Shown: in pieces, positions 1 to 4,509 of the stretch
Position numbering within the stretch: the stretch's first letter is position 1
Layout: each line of letters begins with the position of its first letter
Assembly (NCBI GenBank): GCA_013138855.1
Contig: WTBX01000110.1
Coordinates: forward strand, 1-5,340
Length of the DNA: 5,340 bases
From: Methylococcaceae bacterium
GTDB taxonomy: Bacteria; Pseudomonadota; Gammaproteobacteria; Methylococcales; Methylomonadaceae
Direction: 5' to 3'
Position numbers and translations under genes: made by a program
Notes under the pieces: model-generated
The model's input: the letters and a program-made list of their open reading frames with translations, nothing else
What the model was told of the DNA's origin: nothing
The model's database searches: none

Positions 1-335
1 TGTTTGGCAGCTTTTTCGTACCAGCTGGTGGCGGTTTTCACGTTTTGCTTAACACCTAAGCCTCGATCATACATAGCAGCAATGGCTACTTGCGCTTCAA
101 CCAATCCTTGTTTTGCAGATTTTTCCATCCATTCAGCCGCTTTTACGGGATTGTTTGCAAAACCTTCTCGCCCTAAAAGATACATAGAAGCAAGTTTTGC
201 TTGTGCTAATGCATCGCCTACTTCTGCCATTGTTTCTATTGTTTGCTCTGGGCTTGCTTGTTCTGCACAGGCTTGAGCCTCTATTGAGAGCATTAGTAAT
301 GCTGAAACACTGACTATTTTTAATATTTTAAACAT
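1..335 (-). CDS. Exported Sel1-repeat (TPR-like) protein, C-terminus outside window
   Basis: The minus frame opens at ATG 333-335 and is still open at base 1, giving 111 complete residues. Residues 1-22 look like a Sec signal peptide: basic MFKILK, a hydrophobic stretch, then AQA before Cys23. AQAC is a poor lipobox, so signal peptidase I cleavage is more likely than lipidation, though this is uncertain. Residues about 41-76 and 77-111 form two Sel1-like repeats of about 36 residues, with A..LA.MYL.G.....N..KA..W.EKSA.QG and A..A.MYDRG.GV.QN...A..WYEKAA. Such solenoids usually act as protein-binding scaffolds in the envelope; the partner is unknown. A TGAGGT Shine-Dalgarno site at 341-346 supports the start. 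The gene begins 22 bp after the deformylase stop on the same strand, so co-transcription is likely. Sel1 identity is firm; the specific role is not. Confidence 0.88.
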   Translation of the reverse strand, partial: MFKILKIVSVSALLMLSIEAQACAEQASPEQTIETMAEVGDALAQAKLASMYLLGREGFANNPVKAAEWMEKSAKQGLVEAQVAIAAMYDRGLGVKQNVKTATSWYEKAAK

Positions 336-357
336 AAACAACCTCATTTAATCTTTT

Positions 358-879
358 TTACACAGCGATTAACTTAAAAAATTCTGTTTCTGAAATAATA
401 TCTCGATTATTTTCAACTCTATCCAAATAAACTAAGCCTTGCAAGTGATCGTATTCATGTTGAAAAACTCGCGCAACAAACCCCTTTAATTCAAGCTGAT
501 GTTTATTACCCTTTATATCTTGATAATCTACTAAAATAGCCTCATAACGTGGAACTAAAGCTCTAATACTTGGAATACTTAAACAACCTTCCCAGTCTTT
601 TTCTATTATCTCTGATAAAATTTCAAACTCAGGGTTTATCAATAGCACGGGCTTCATTTCAGGTGCATCGGGATAACGCGCAGTAGGCTTAGAGGCGACA
701 ATTAATATACAAAAAGATTGAAAAATTTGAGGCGCAGCTAATCCTACACCGCCTGATTCCTCTAAAGTAACGCGCATATTATCAGCAAGTAAGCTTAATT
801 CTGGGGAATTAAAGTCTATAATTTTTTCAGCTTTACATCTTAAAATAGACGCGCCTAATTGTGCAATTTCTTGTTTCAT
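358..879 (-). CDS. def: Peptide deformylase
   Basis: This 173-residue protein has all three deformylase motifs. They are GVGLAAPQ at 44-51 (Gln51 stabilises the transition state), EGCLS at 97-101 (Cys99 is a metal ligand), and QHEYDHLQG at 140-148 (His141 and His145 are metal ligands, Glu142 is catalytic). The enzyme removes the formyl group from the initiator methionine of new proteins in the cytosol. Length is normal and no active residue is missing. It lacks the usual neighbour fmt (methionyl-tRNA formyltransferase) and sits between a Sel1-repeat gene and a crystallin-like gene, so it may be a second, stand-alone copy; this cannot be tested from one window. The ATG at 877-879 fits the family N-terminus, but no Shine-Dalgarno site precedes it: a repeat element begins only 5 bp upstream. 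Its leader and probably its promoter therefore lie within that element. Confidence 0.96.
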   Translation of the reverse strand: MKQEIAQLGASILRCKAEKIIDFNSPELSLLADNMRVTLEESGGVGLAAPQIFQSFCILIVASKPTARYPDAPEMKPVLLINPEFEILSEIIEKDWEGCLSIPSIRALVPRYEAILVDYQDIKGNKHQLELKGFVARVFQHEYDHLQGLVYLDRVENNRDIISETEFFKLIAV

Positions 880-898
880 TAATTAACTGATGTTACGC

Positions 899-927
899 AT
901 TATCCGCGAAAAGTACGAAAGCTCCAG
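899..927 (-). promoter_or_regulatory. Possible def promoter inside the left end of the element
   Basis: On the minus strand GATAAT (899-904, five of six matches to TATAAT) lies 17 bp after CTGGAG (922-927), a poor -35 box. Transcription would start near 892, leaving a leader of only about a dozen bases without a Shine-Dalgarno site. The case rests on the -10 box and on the lack of other sequence close upstream of def, so it is weak. Confidence 0.25.
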
Positions 928-941
928 CTTGTACAATTAAA

Positions 942-988
942 GACTGGCGGCAAGCTGAAGGGCAAAGCCCTTTGGCTTGCTGCCAGTC
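942..988 (+). repeat. Hairpin module B inside the MITE-like element
   Basis: Bases 942-963 pair with 967-988 around an AAA loop, giving a 22-bp stem. The base of the stem is GACTGGCGGC/GCTGCCAGTC. Three positions (949/981, 956/974, 957/973) are G-U wobbles if plus-strand RNA is read, but A-C mismatches in minus-strand RNA, so the plus-strand transcript is the fully paired form. The flanking AAA and CCCA (939-941, 989-992) also recur in module C. No U-run follows, so it is not a standard terminator. Confidence 0.85.
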
Positions 989-1028
989 CCCACGTTTAGA
1001 GCAATTTGCTTGTAATAGTTTAAATGGG

Positions 1029-1075
1029 GACTGGCAGCTACCCAAAAGACTACGTCTTTCGGATAGCCGCCAGTC
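1029..1075 (-). repeat. Hairpin module C, inverted and diverged copy of module B
   Basis: Bases 1029-1050 pair with 1054-1075 around a 3-nt loop. Read on the minus strand the module has the same plan as B: AAAGACTGGCGGC, a 12-bp tip, a 3-nt loop, then GCTGCCAGTCCCCA. The tip differs from B at nine bases, yet every pair is kept in minus-strand RNA. In plus-strand RNA the pairs 1036/1068, 1041/1063 and 1044/1060 become mismatches. B and C together make the element's interior a large inverted repeat around the spacer at 993-1024. Confidence 0.85.
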
Positions 1076-1178
1076 TTTATGTAATTCTAAGTTTTATTTC
1101 TTAAAGTAAGTTAATCAAACAAATCGAAATAATTTCCGTGCTTTTTATGGACAATTAATTAGTCGTGCGTAACATCAG

Positions 1179-1631
1179 TTACTTAACACATTCAACCTTC
1201 AATGATCTGGTTTTATGATAAAAATTGAAATCGCTAAGCGCATGTATTCTTGCCTTCGCAGTAAAAATAAGCTCTGCTTCTTCTCTTATATCTTGCTCTG
1301 TAATCCCTAAAGACTTCATTAACACAGGGTATTTAGCCATTTCGGTTAAAGGGAGTTTAAAATTCCTATGTTCAAAAACAGTCACTTTAGCCTTAGGGCC
1401 TACAATAAGACTGACAATACGCGAATCCCAATTCGCCCCATTGACATCATTTAATGTTTTTAAGTTAGTATTACCTTTTACTCTAAAGTGTTCGCCTTTA
1501 TATTGAGCCGACTCAAAAAAATCAACCCAACAACCTTTATCTTTAGCATAAACATTAGGTGTTAATCCAATTAGCAGGATTAAAAGTAATAAGGACTTAA
1601 AGCCACGAAATATTAATTTAATCTGGTTCAT
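1179..1631 (-). CDS. Secreted beta/gamma-crystallin-like protein
   Basis: This 150-residue product starts with a clear Sec signal peptide: Lys/Arg-containing start, hydrophobic core at 13-23, probable cleavage after VYA at 27-29. Mature residues about 34-95 fit one beta/gamma-crystallin Greek-key domain. CWVDFFESAQYKGEHFRV has the aromatic-x6-G pattern of the first key, and WDSRIVSLIVG (68-78) followed by KVTVFEHRNFK resembles the D-x-x-S core and second key. Residues 95-150 do not match a second standard domain. Cys34 and Cys148 are the only cysteines in the mature part and could form a disulfide joining the ends. Many bacterial members bind calcium through N/D-x-S/T-S sites; here DSRIVS is imperfect, so binding is uncertain. 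AGGGG at 1639-1643, 7 bp before the ATG, supports the start. The TAA stop overlaps the edge of the MITE-like element. Confidence 0.78.
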   Translation of the reverse strand: MNQIKLIFRGFKSLLLLILLIGLTPNVYAKDKGCWVDFFESAQYKGEHFRVKGNTNLKTLNDVNGANWDSRIVSLIVGPKAKVTVFEHRNFKLPLTEMAKYPVLMKSLGITEQDIREEAELIFTAKARIHALSDFNFYHKTRSLKVECVK

Positions 1632-1931
1632 GATATTTCCCCTTTAATGATTAATGATTCACTATTTTTCAAACTGATGACAATAGAACTTGTTGAATAA
1701 CAATCTTACAGTCGAGTTAATAAGCTCAGTGGCGTTAATTCATGATTAAGTTTCTAATGGAAAAAATTTAAAAAACATAATTACTTTATCTCATAAAAAC
1801 AACATGATGGAAAGGATCAATTTTTAAATTATCTCAAGCTGTGCGATTTCACTCTTATAAGTAACCGACCATACGGAATACGATTTTAATAACTTCCAAA
1901 GTTATATCAGTCAACTTAGTAACACTTATAA
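1632..1931. other. Gene-free AT-rich spacer
   Basis: I see no ORF with a credible start and ribosome site here on either strand; the open frames are under about ten codons. The part next to 1631 must hold the leader and promoter of the crystallin-like gene, but no convincing -35/-10 pair stands out (TTGTCA on the minus strand near 1676-1681 lacks a good -10 box). A small palindrome, AACTT-CCA-AAGTT, lies at 1891-1903. Confidence 0.5.
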
Positions 1932-1991
1932 ACCATGAAGGGCATGAAGAACATGAAGTTTTAATGGTTTTATCTTCATGCCCTTCATGGT
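1932..1991. repeat. Perfect 19-bp inverted repeat built from catgaag units; possible terminator
   Basis: Bases 1932-1950 (accatgaagggcatgaaga) are the exact reverse complement of 1973-1991, with a 22-nt loop. The left arm and loop contain ATGAAG three times at 9-bp spacing; the right arm contains two inverse copies. It starts about 20 bp past the stop of the 2012-2404 gene, so a minus-strand transcript would form the hairpin just after that gene. Only a short TTT follows on that strand, so it is not a classic intrinsic terminator. It could instead be a dispersed palindromic repeat that stabilises mRNA ends. Confidence 0.75.
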
Positions 1992-2011
1992 AAAAATTTA
2001 TTCCTTACTTA

Positions 2012-2404
2012 TTAATTTTCTTCAATCGCTAAGTCAAAATCATCAGATAATGAATAAATAATCTGCATTAAATAATGCGTAGTATTGGCAGCACTTTTAT
2101 AATCATTACCAAAATCAATATTAAAACCATATTGCATACTTGTCGGAACACCGTCTGGTTTATCTAAAAGTTGAGTAACCCCAAGACTTACGCCATATTG
2201 TTTTAAAACTTCGTTTGTCTTTTCCAGTTCTCCATCAGATAAAGTTTGCACAGGCAAATCGAGCAATAAATTTTCATAAGCAGACCCTGCAAACTGAATA
2301 AATCGCCCTGTATTTTTATCCGAAAAAATCACAAAAGCATCGGCATTTTCGCGTCGAAGCAAGCGTTGTAAGGCATCTTCTAATATTGTTAGAGTACATC
2401 TCAT
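2012..2404 (-). CDS. Small cytosolic protein of unknown function, possibly TY-Chap/YbjN-like
   Basis: This protein has 130 residues and no signal peptide or membrane segment. After a short N-terminal helix (about 5-18) comes DAFVIFSDKNTGRFIQFAG (22-40), two strands with a turn. That pattern, a strand followed by R-[FY]-[IV]-Q-F-A, resembles the TY-Chap/YbjN fold of type III-chaperone-like proteins. The match is by eye and tentative. The C-terminal half (about 92-126) has YGFNIDFGNDYKSAANTTHYLMQIIY and an acidic tail. The ATG lies 2 bp after the TAA of the upstream exported-protein gene with no Shine-Dalgarno site of its own, so translation is probably coupled to that gene and the two products may work together. 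No enzyme motif is visible. A 19-bp inverted repeat follows the stop. Confidence 0.7.
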   Translation of the reverse strand: MRCTLTILEDALQRLLRRENADAFVIFSDKNTGRFIQFAGSAYENLLLDLPVQTLSDGELEKTNEVLKQYGVSLGVTQLLDKPDGVPTSMQYGFNIDFGNDYKSAANTTHYLMQIIYSLSDDFDLAIEEN

Positions 2405-2406
2405 GA

Positions 2407-3009
2407 TTATTGCTTAATCGTTAAACCATTTAATAAATCCAGAAAATCAGTTTCATATTCTGGCATTAACACGGTGGCGGTGTAAGTCACGAATTGTATT
2501 GTTCCCCAATCACCACTGGCATAATAATTAAGATAAGAAAACGGAATACCTTCGATAGCACCATTAATTCTTAACACCATCATTTCATAACCATTCACTA
2601 ACTTTCTTTCTTCGCCCGCGATTTCAACATTAGACGCAACTGAGCGTACATTTTCCAAAGCCAGTTTTTTTAAATTTTCTAGCGGTACAGGAATGCGTTC
2701 AAAAATAATCATCGCATAGCCATCACCATTATTATGCTGCAATTGAATTTCTGCATCTTCATTGCCTGCATTACCTTGTTTCCATAATTTATCGTTATAG
2801 AAAACTTCGTAAGCACCGCGTTTTCCTTTTAAAGACTTATTGGCTTTTTGTGGGCGAAGTTGAGGCATTTCTTGTCTAAATGCCCACGTTCCATCTGAAT
2901 ATAAAATAACGTTACGCCCATCTTCAGTGACAGCATTAGTACTTTCATCTGCCTGTAGCGAAAGGCTGATAAACAGCATTAAAATAAAACTAAAGATACT
3001 CTTTTTCAT
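2407..3009 (-). CDS. Exported protein of unknown function with VTEDGRxVxLxxDGTW motif
   Basis: This 200-residue protein begins with a Sec signal peptide (MKKSIFSF, hydrophobic to about 18, probable cleavage after LQA at 18-20), which places it in the periplasm. Residues 27-43, VTEDGRNVILYSDGTWA, form a short beta element seen at the N-terminus of many small secreted proteins of unknown role. After a basic linker (about 50-64) the main domain (66-200) alternates strands and helices, with NGYEMMVLRINGAIEGIPFSYLNYYASGDWGTIQFVTYT and a final helix DFLDLLNGL. Its layout recalls PsbP/DUF1795-like alpha-beta domains, but this is fold-level guesswork. AGGA at 3016-3019, 6 bp before the ATG, supports the start. 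It heads a two-gene unit with the next gene 2 bp downstream. No catalytic residues can be named. Confidence 0.8.
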   Translation of the reverse strand: MKKSIFSFILMLFISLSLQADESTNAVTEDGRNVILYSDGTWAFRQEMPQLRPQKANKSLKGKRGAYEVFYNDKLWKQGNAGNEDAEIQLQHNNGDGYAMIIFERIPVPLENLKKLALENVRSVASNVEIAGEERKLVNGYEMMVLRINGAIEGIPFSYLNYYASGDWGTIQFVTYTATVLMPEYETDFLDLLNGLTIKQ

Positions 3010-3052
3010 GATCTGTCCTGTGCAGGGTTAAAACGTGGGCGTAAAGTGTATT

Positions 3053-3080
3053 ATCATACTCAGCAAGCGACAGTAATCAA
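3053..3080 (-). promoter_or_regulatory. Probable sigma70-type promoter for the 3009-2012 gene pair
   Basis: On the minus strand TTGATT (3075-3080, four of six) and TATGAT (3053-3058, five of six) are 16 bp apart. Transcription would begin near 3046 and give a leader of about 37 nt that carries the AGGA ribosome site. This is the best promoter match in the divergent region between 3010 and 3134. Confidence 0.5.
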
Positions 3081-3120
3081 GTGCAATTGTATGAAGTGAT
3101 GAGAAGTTATTCTAAATCGT

Positions 3121-3126
3121 AAGGAG
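3121..3126 (+). promoter_or_regulatory. AAGGAG ribosome binding site that decides a GTG start
   Basis: A strong Shine-Dalgarno AAGGAG sits 8 bp before GTG 3135-3137. An in-frame TAA at 3120-3122 rules out any earlier start, and the next in-frame ATG is 28 codons later, inside the first membrane segment. The rare start codon is therefore well supported. Confidence 0.85.
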
Positions 3127-3134
3127 TTTTAACG

Positions 3135-3638
3135 GTGACAATTAATCAATGGCTGCAAAATTTCAGCAGCTCAACTATTTTGCTGATTTATTTTATTAGT
3201 TTACCGCTATTGGCTTTTATGTGCGGTTTTTTACATCAACGTAAAAATGGCGAGCGGGGGAATACGCGCTATATCTATAGTGTGTTGACGTATTTAAGTA
3301 CGATTCCTGCTGCGTTTTCCGCGACCTTAATTTTATACGGCATGTTTTTTGTGCGAACTAATTTATTAAATGTGAATGTGTTGGTGTATTTTTTGCCGTT
3401 ATTATCAGCGTTTGCAACCTTGATGATTATTAGTAAACAGGCGCAATTTTCTAAATTACCGTGGTTTGATAAGCTTTCTGGTTTGTTGATGATGTTGGGT
3501 GTGACGTTTGCGATTTTGTTGTTTATTTATAAAACACGTATTTTTATCGGCTTTTTTGGTTCGTTTGAATATTTATTGGTGCTAGGGATTGTGGTGTTTT
3601 TGTTGTTGAAGTGGAGCATGAAGAAAATGTTTAGTTAG
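3135..3638 (+). CDS. Multi-pass inner-membrane protein of unknown function
   Basis: This 167-residue, very hydrophobic protein has about five predicted membrane helices, near residues 13-34, 47-72, 79-99, 115-133 and 143-160. The first loop, HQRKNGERGNTR (34-45), is strongly basic and, by the positive-inside rule, cytoplasmic. Two polar junctions look like conserved family marks: NVNVLVYFLPL (79-89), and FDKLSGLLMM (111-120) leading to KTRIFIGFFGS (133-143). I have the impression of a widespread uncharacterised family with this KTR-x-x-x-GFFGS ending, but cannot name it. No transporter signature or enzyme motif is evident. Translation starts at GTG behind a strong AAGGAG site. The gene is divergent from the exported-protein pair at 2407-3009 and is followed by a palindrome-rich gap, so it appears to be a single-gene unit. 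Function is unknown. Confidence 0.8.
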   Translation: MTINQWLQNFSSSTILLIYFISLPLLAFMCGFLHQRKNGERGNTRYIYSVLTYLSTIPAAFSATLILYGMFFVRTNLLNVNVLVYFLPLLSAFATLMIISKQAQFSKLPWFDKLSGLLMMLGVTFAILLFIYKTRIFIGFFGSFEYLLVLGIVVFLLLKWSMKKMFS

Positions 3639-3707
3639 TCCCTAATTCCCGTATTCCGTGTAAGAACGATTGCAGGTTTTCAAGATTTCCCATAAAAATG
3701 CAGATGT

Positions 3708-3763
3708 AAGGACTGGCAGTCCTTATGTAGACAATGAAAATCAAGAGAGGACTGCCAGTCCTT
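3708..3763. repeat. GGACTGGCAGTCC palindrome pair forming a 16-bp inverted repeat
   Basis: Bases 3708-3723 (aaggactggcagtcct) are the exact reverse complement of 3748-3763, with a 24-nt loop. Each arm is itself a near-perfect palindrome around a GGC or GCC centre, so it could fold either as one long hairpin or as two small ones. The GACTGGCAG/CTGCCAGTC core is the same as the stem base of the hairpins at 942-988 and 1029-1075. It lies about 70 bp past the 3638 stop and could mark the end of that transcript, but only a TTTT run follows. Confidence 0.75.
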
Positions 3764-3827
3764 TTGCTAAATTACTTGAGTTTCACGGAAGATTATGAAG
3801 AACCACGATTGCAGCTTAAAATACAAG

Positions 3828-3858
3828 TTGAACTTTAGCTTAAAAATACAGGTATAAA
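3828..3858 (+). promoter_or_regulatory. Possible promoter for the PD-(D/E)XK gene, with a palindrome over the -35 region
   Basis: TATAAA (3853-3858) is a good -10 box. The best upstream box is TTGAAC (3828-3833, four of six), at a long 19-bp spacing. That box lies in the palindrome AAGTT-G-AACTT (3825-3835), and the imperfect direct repeats at 3813 and 3837 flank it, an arrangement that would suit a repressor site. Transcription would begin near 3865, just before the AAAGG ribosome site at 3871-3875. Confidence 0.35.
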
Positions 3859-3885
3859 TTCATATTAAAAAAAGGTAATACAATA

Positions 3886-4446
3886 ATGGAAACTCAAACA
3901 GCAACACCAAAACTCACTTTAGACGATATTCTGCTCTTATTTAAAGAAACCGATAGGAAAATGCAAGAAACTGACGAACAAATGAAAAAAACCGATAAAA
4001 AAATAAACCAAATGAGTGAAAGTATCGGTCGGCTCGGTAATAGATTAGGCGAGTTTGTCGAAGAAATGGTACGCCCCGCTGCCGTGCGTTTATTTAAAGA
4101 ACGTGGCATAGAAGTTCACGAAGTTCATCAAAATATCAGCTCACAGCGTAATGGCGAAGGCATTGAAATAGATTTACTCGTTGTTAATGACAGCGATATT
4201 ATTGCCATTGAATGCAAAAGTAATTTAAAAATTGATGATATTAGAGAACATTTAAAACGCTTAGAAAAACTTAAACGACTGTTACCAGCCTATGCAAACA
4301 AGCGCGTAATGGGCGCAGTTTCTGCAATGGTACTCGCAGAAAATGTCGTCCAATATGCTTACAATCAGGGCTTATATGTTATAGCCCAAACAGGTGAGCA
4401 TTTAACTGTATGCAATGACGTGGAATTTAAAGCTAAAACATGGTGA
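3886..4446 (+). CDS. Coiled-coil plus PD-(D/E)XK nuclease-like protein (DUF3782-like)
   Basis: This 186-residue cytosolic protein has two parts. Residues about 20-55 form a coiled coil with near-exact heptads (ETDRKMQ, ETDEQMK, KTDKKIN, QMSESIG), likely for oligomerisation. Residues 56-180 carry a compact PD-(D/E)XK nuclease fold: the helix GEFVEEMVRPAAVRLFKERG with Glu57/59/60, then EIDLLVV with Asp96, then IIAIECKSNL with Glu109 and Lys111, followed by two helices and a final strand pair (LYVIAQTG, HLTVCND). Asp96-Glu109-x-Lys111 is an intact metal-binding active site, so nuclease chemistry is plausible. No DNA-recognition domain is present and the substrate is unknown. This architecture matches the DUF3782 family, multicopy in some filamentous bacteria; that naming is from memory. 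AAAGG at 3871-3875, 10 bp upstream, supports the ATG. No methylase or toxin/antitoxin partner adjoins it. Confidence 0.85.
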   Translation: METQTATPKLTLDDILLLFKETDRKMQETDEQMKKTDKKINQMSESIGRLGNRLGEFVEEMVRPAAVRLFKERGIEVHEVHQNISSQRNGEGIEIDLLVVNDSDIIAIECKSNLKIDDIREHLKRLEKLKRLLPAYANKRVMGAVSAMVLAENVVQYAYNQGLYVIAQTGEHLTVCNDVEFKAKTW

Positions 4447-4452
4447 TTGTTT

Positions 4453-4477
4453 CCTTAGAGAACGAGGTTCTCTAAGG
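4453..4477. terminator. Perfect 11-bp hairpin between convergent genes
   Basis: CCTTAGAGAAC (4453-4463) and GTTCTCTAAGG (4467-4477) flank a GAG loop. It begins 7 bp after the stop of the nuclease-like gene and 32 bp from the end of the convergent PqiA-like gene, the usual place for a shared terminator. No run of U follows on either strand (TAGATG on plus, AAACAATC on minus), so it is either a poor intrinsic terminator or an end-stabilising or repeat hairpin. Confidence 0.55.
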
Positions 4478-4509
4478 TAGATGTCTGCCCTGAATTTTAA
4501 GATACTGAC

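Larger units (their letters stand above)
884..1181. mobile_element. MITE-like non-coding element with 14-bp terminal inverted repeats and TA flanks
   Basis: The sequence actgatgttacgca at 886-899 recurs as its exact reverse complement at 1166-1179. Both copies are bordered outside by TA (884-885 and 1180-1181), as expected for TA target duplication. The 294-bp interior has no credible ORF, but holds a weak hairpin at 913-934 and two strong hairpins at 942-988 and 1029-1075. The right third is AT-rich and unstructured. Small size, terminal repeats, TA flanks and no transposase match a miniature inverted-repeat transposable element. TA duplication is known for IS630/Tc1-mariner and some IS5-group transposases, but no family can be assigned here. 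It lies exactly between the crystallin-like stop and the def start. The repeats are seen directly; mobility is inferred. Confidence 0.75.
3639..3885. other. Palindrome-rich intergenic gap
   Basis: No gene is visible in these 247 bp. From left to right the gap holds ttccgtg (3654-3660) with its inverse cacggaa (3784-3790), the GGACTGGCAG palindrome pair (3708-3763), a direct repeat acgattgcag (3666-3675 and 3805-3814), and an imperfect direct repeat agcttaaaa(a)taca (from 3813 and 3837). A likely promoter for the next gene is at the right end. The outer ttccgtg pair may bound a small decayed element around the central hairpin, but no clear ends or target duplication can be shown. Confidence 0.5.

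Noticed and set aside
4..276. Plus-strand open frame of 90 codons
   Set aside because: It is antisense to the Sel1-repeat gene, which has a signal peptide, repeat motifs and a ribosome site; this frame has none and resembles no family.
942..1075. CRISPR array or tandem repeat reading of the GACTGGC copies
   Set aside because: The copies are in inverted, not direct, orientation, only two occur, and they are explained as hairpin arms rather than repeats separated by spacers.
1225..1506. Plus-strand open frame of 93 codons
   Set aside because: It lies wholly inside the crystallin-like gene on the opposite strand and shows no ribosome site or recognisable domain.
1671..1679. aactgatga resembling the element's terminal repeat
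   Set aside because: Only about eight bases match, there is no partner end nearby and no TA-flanked structure.
1873..3659. Shared 10-mer cgtattccgt at 1873-1882 (minus) and 3650-3659 (plus)
   Set aside because: Ten-base matches are expected many times by chance in a window of this size, and the flanks do not align.
3894..4109. Minus-strand open frame of 71 codons
   Set aside because: It is a shadow of the coiled-coil nuclease-like gene; its serine/leucine-rich composition follows from the opposite-strand repeats.
3886..4446. Restriction-modification or toxin-antitoxin system around the PD-(D/E)XK gene
   Set aside because: No methyltransferase, specificity subunit or small antitoxin gene adjoins it; its neighbours are a membrane protein across a 247-bp gap and a convergent PqiA-like gene.
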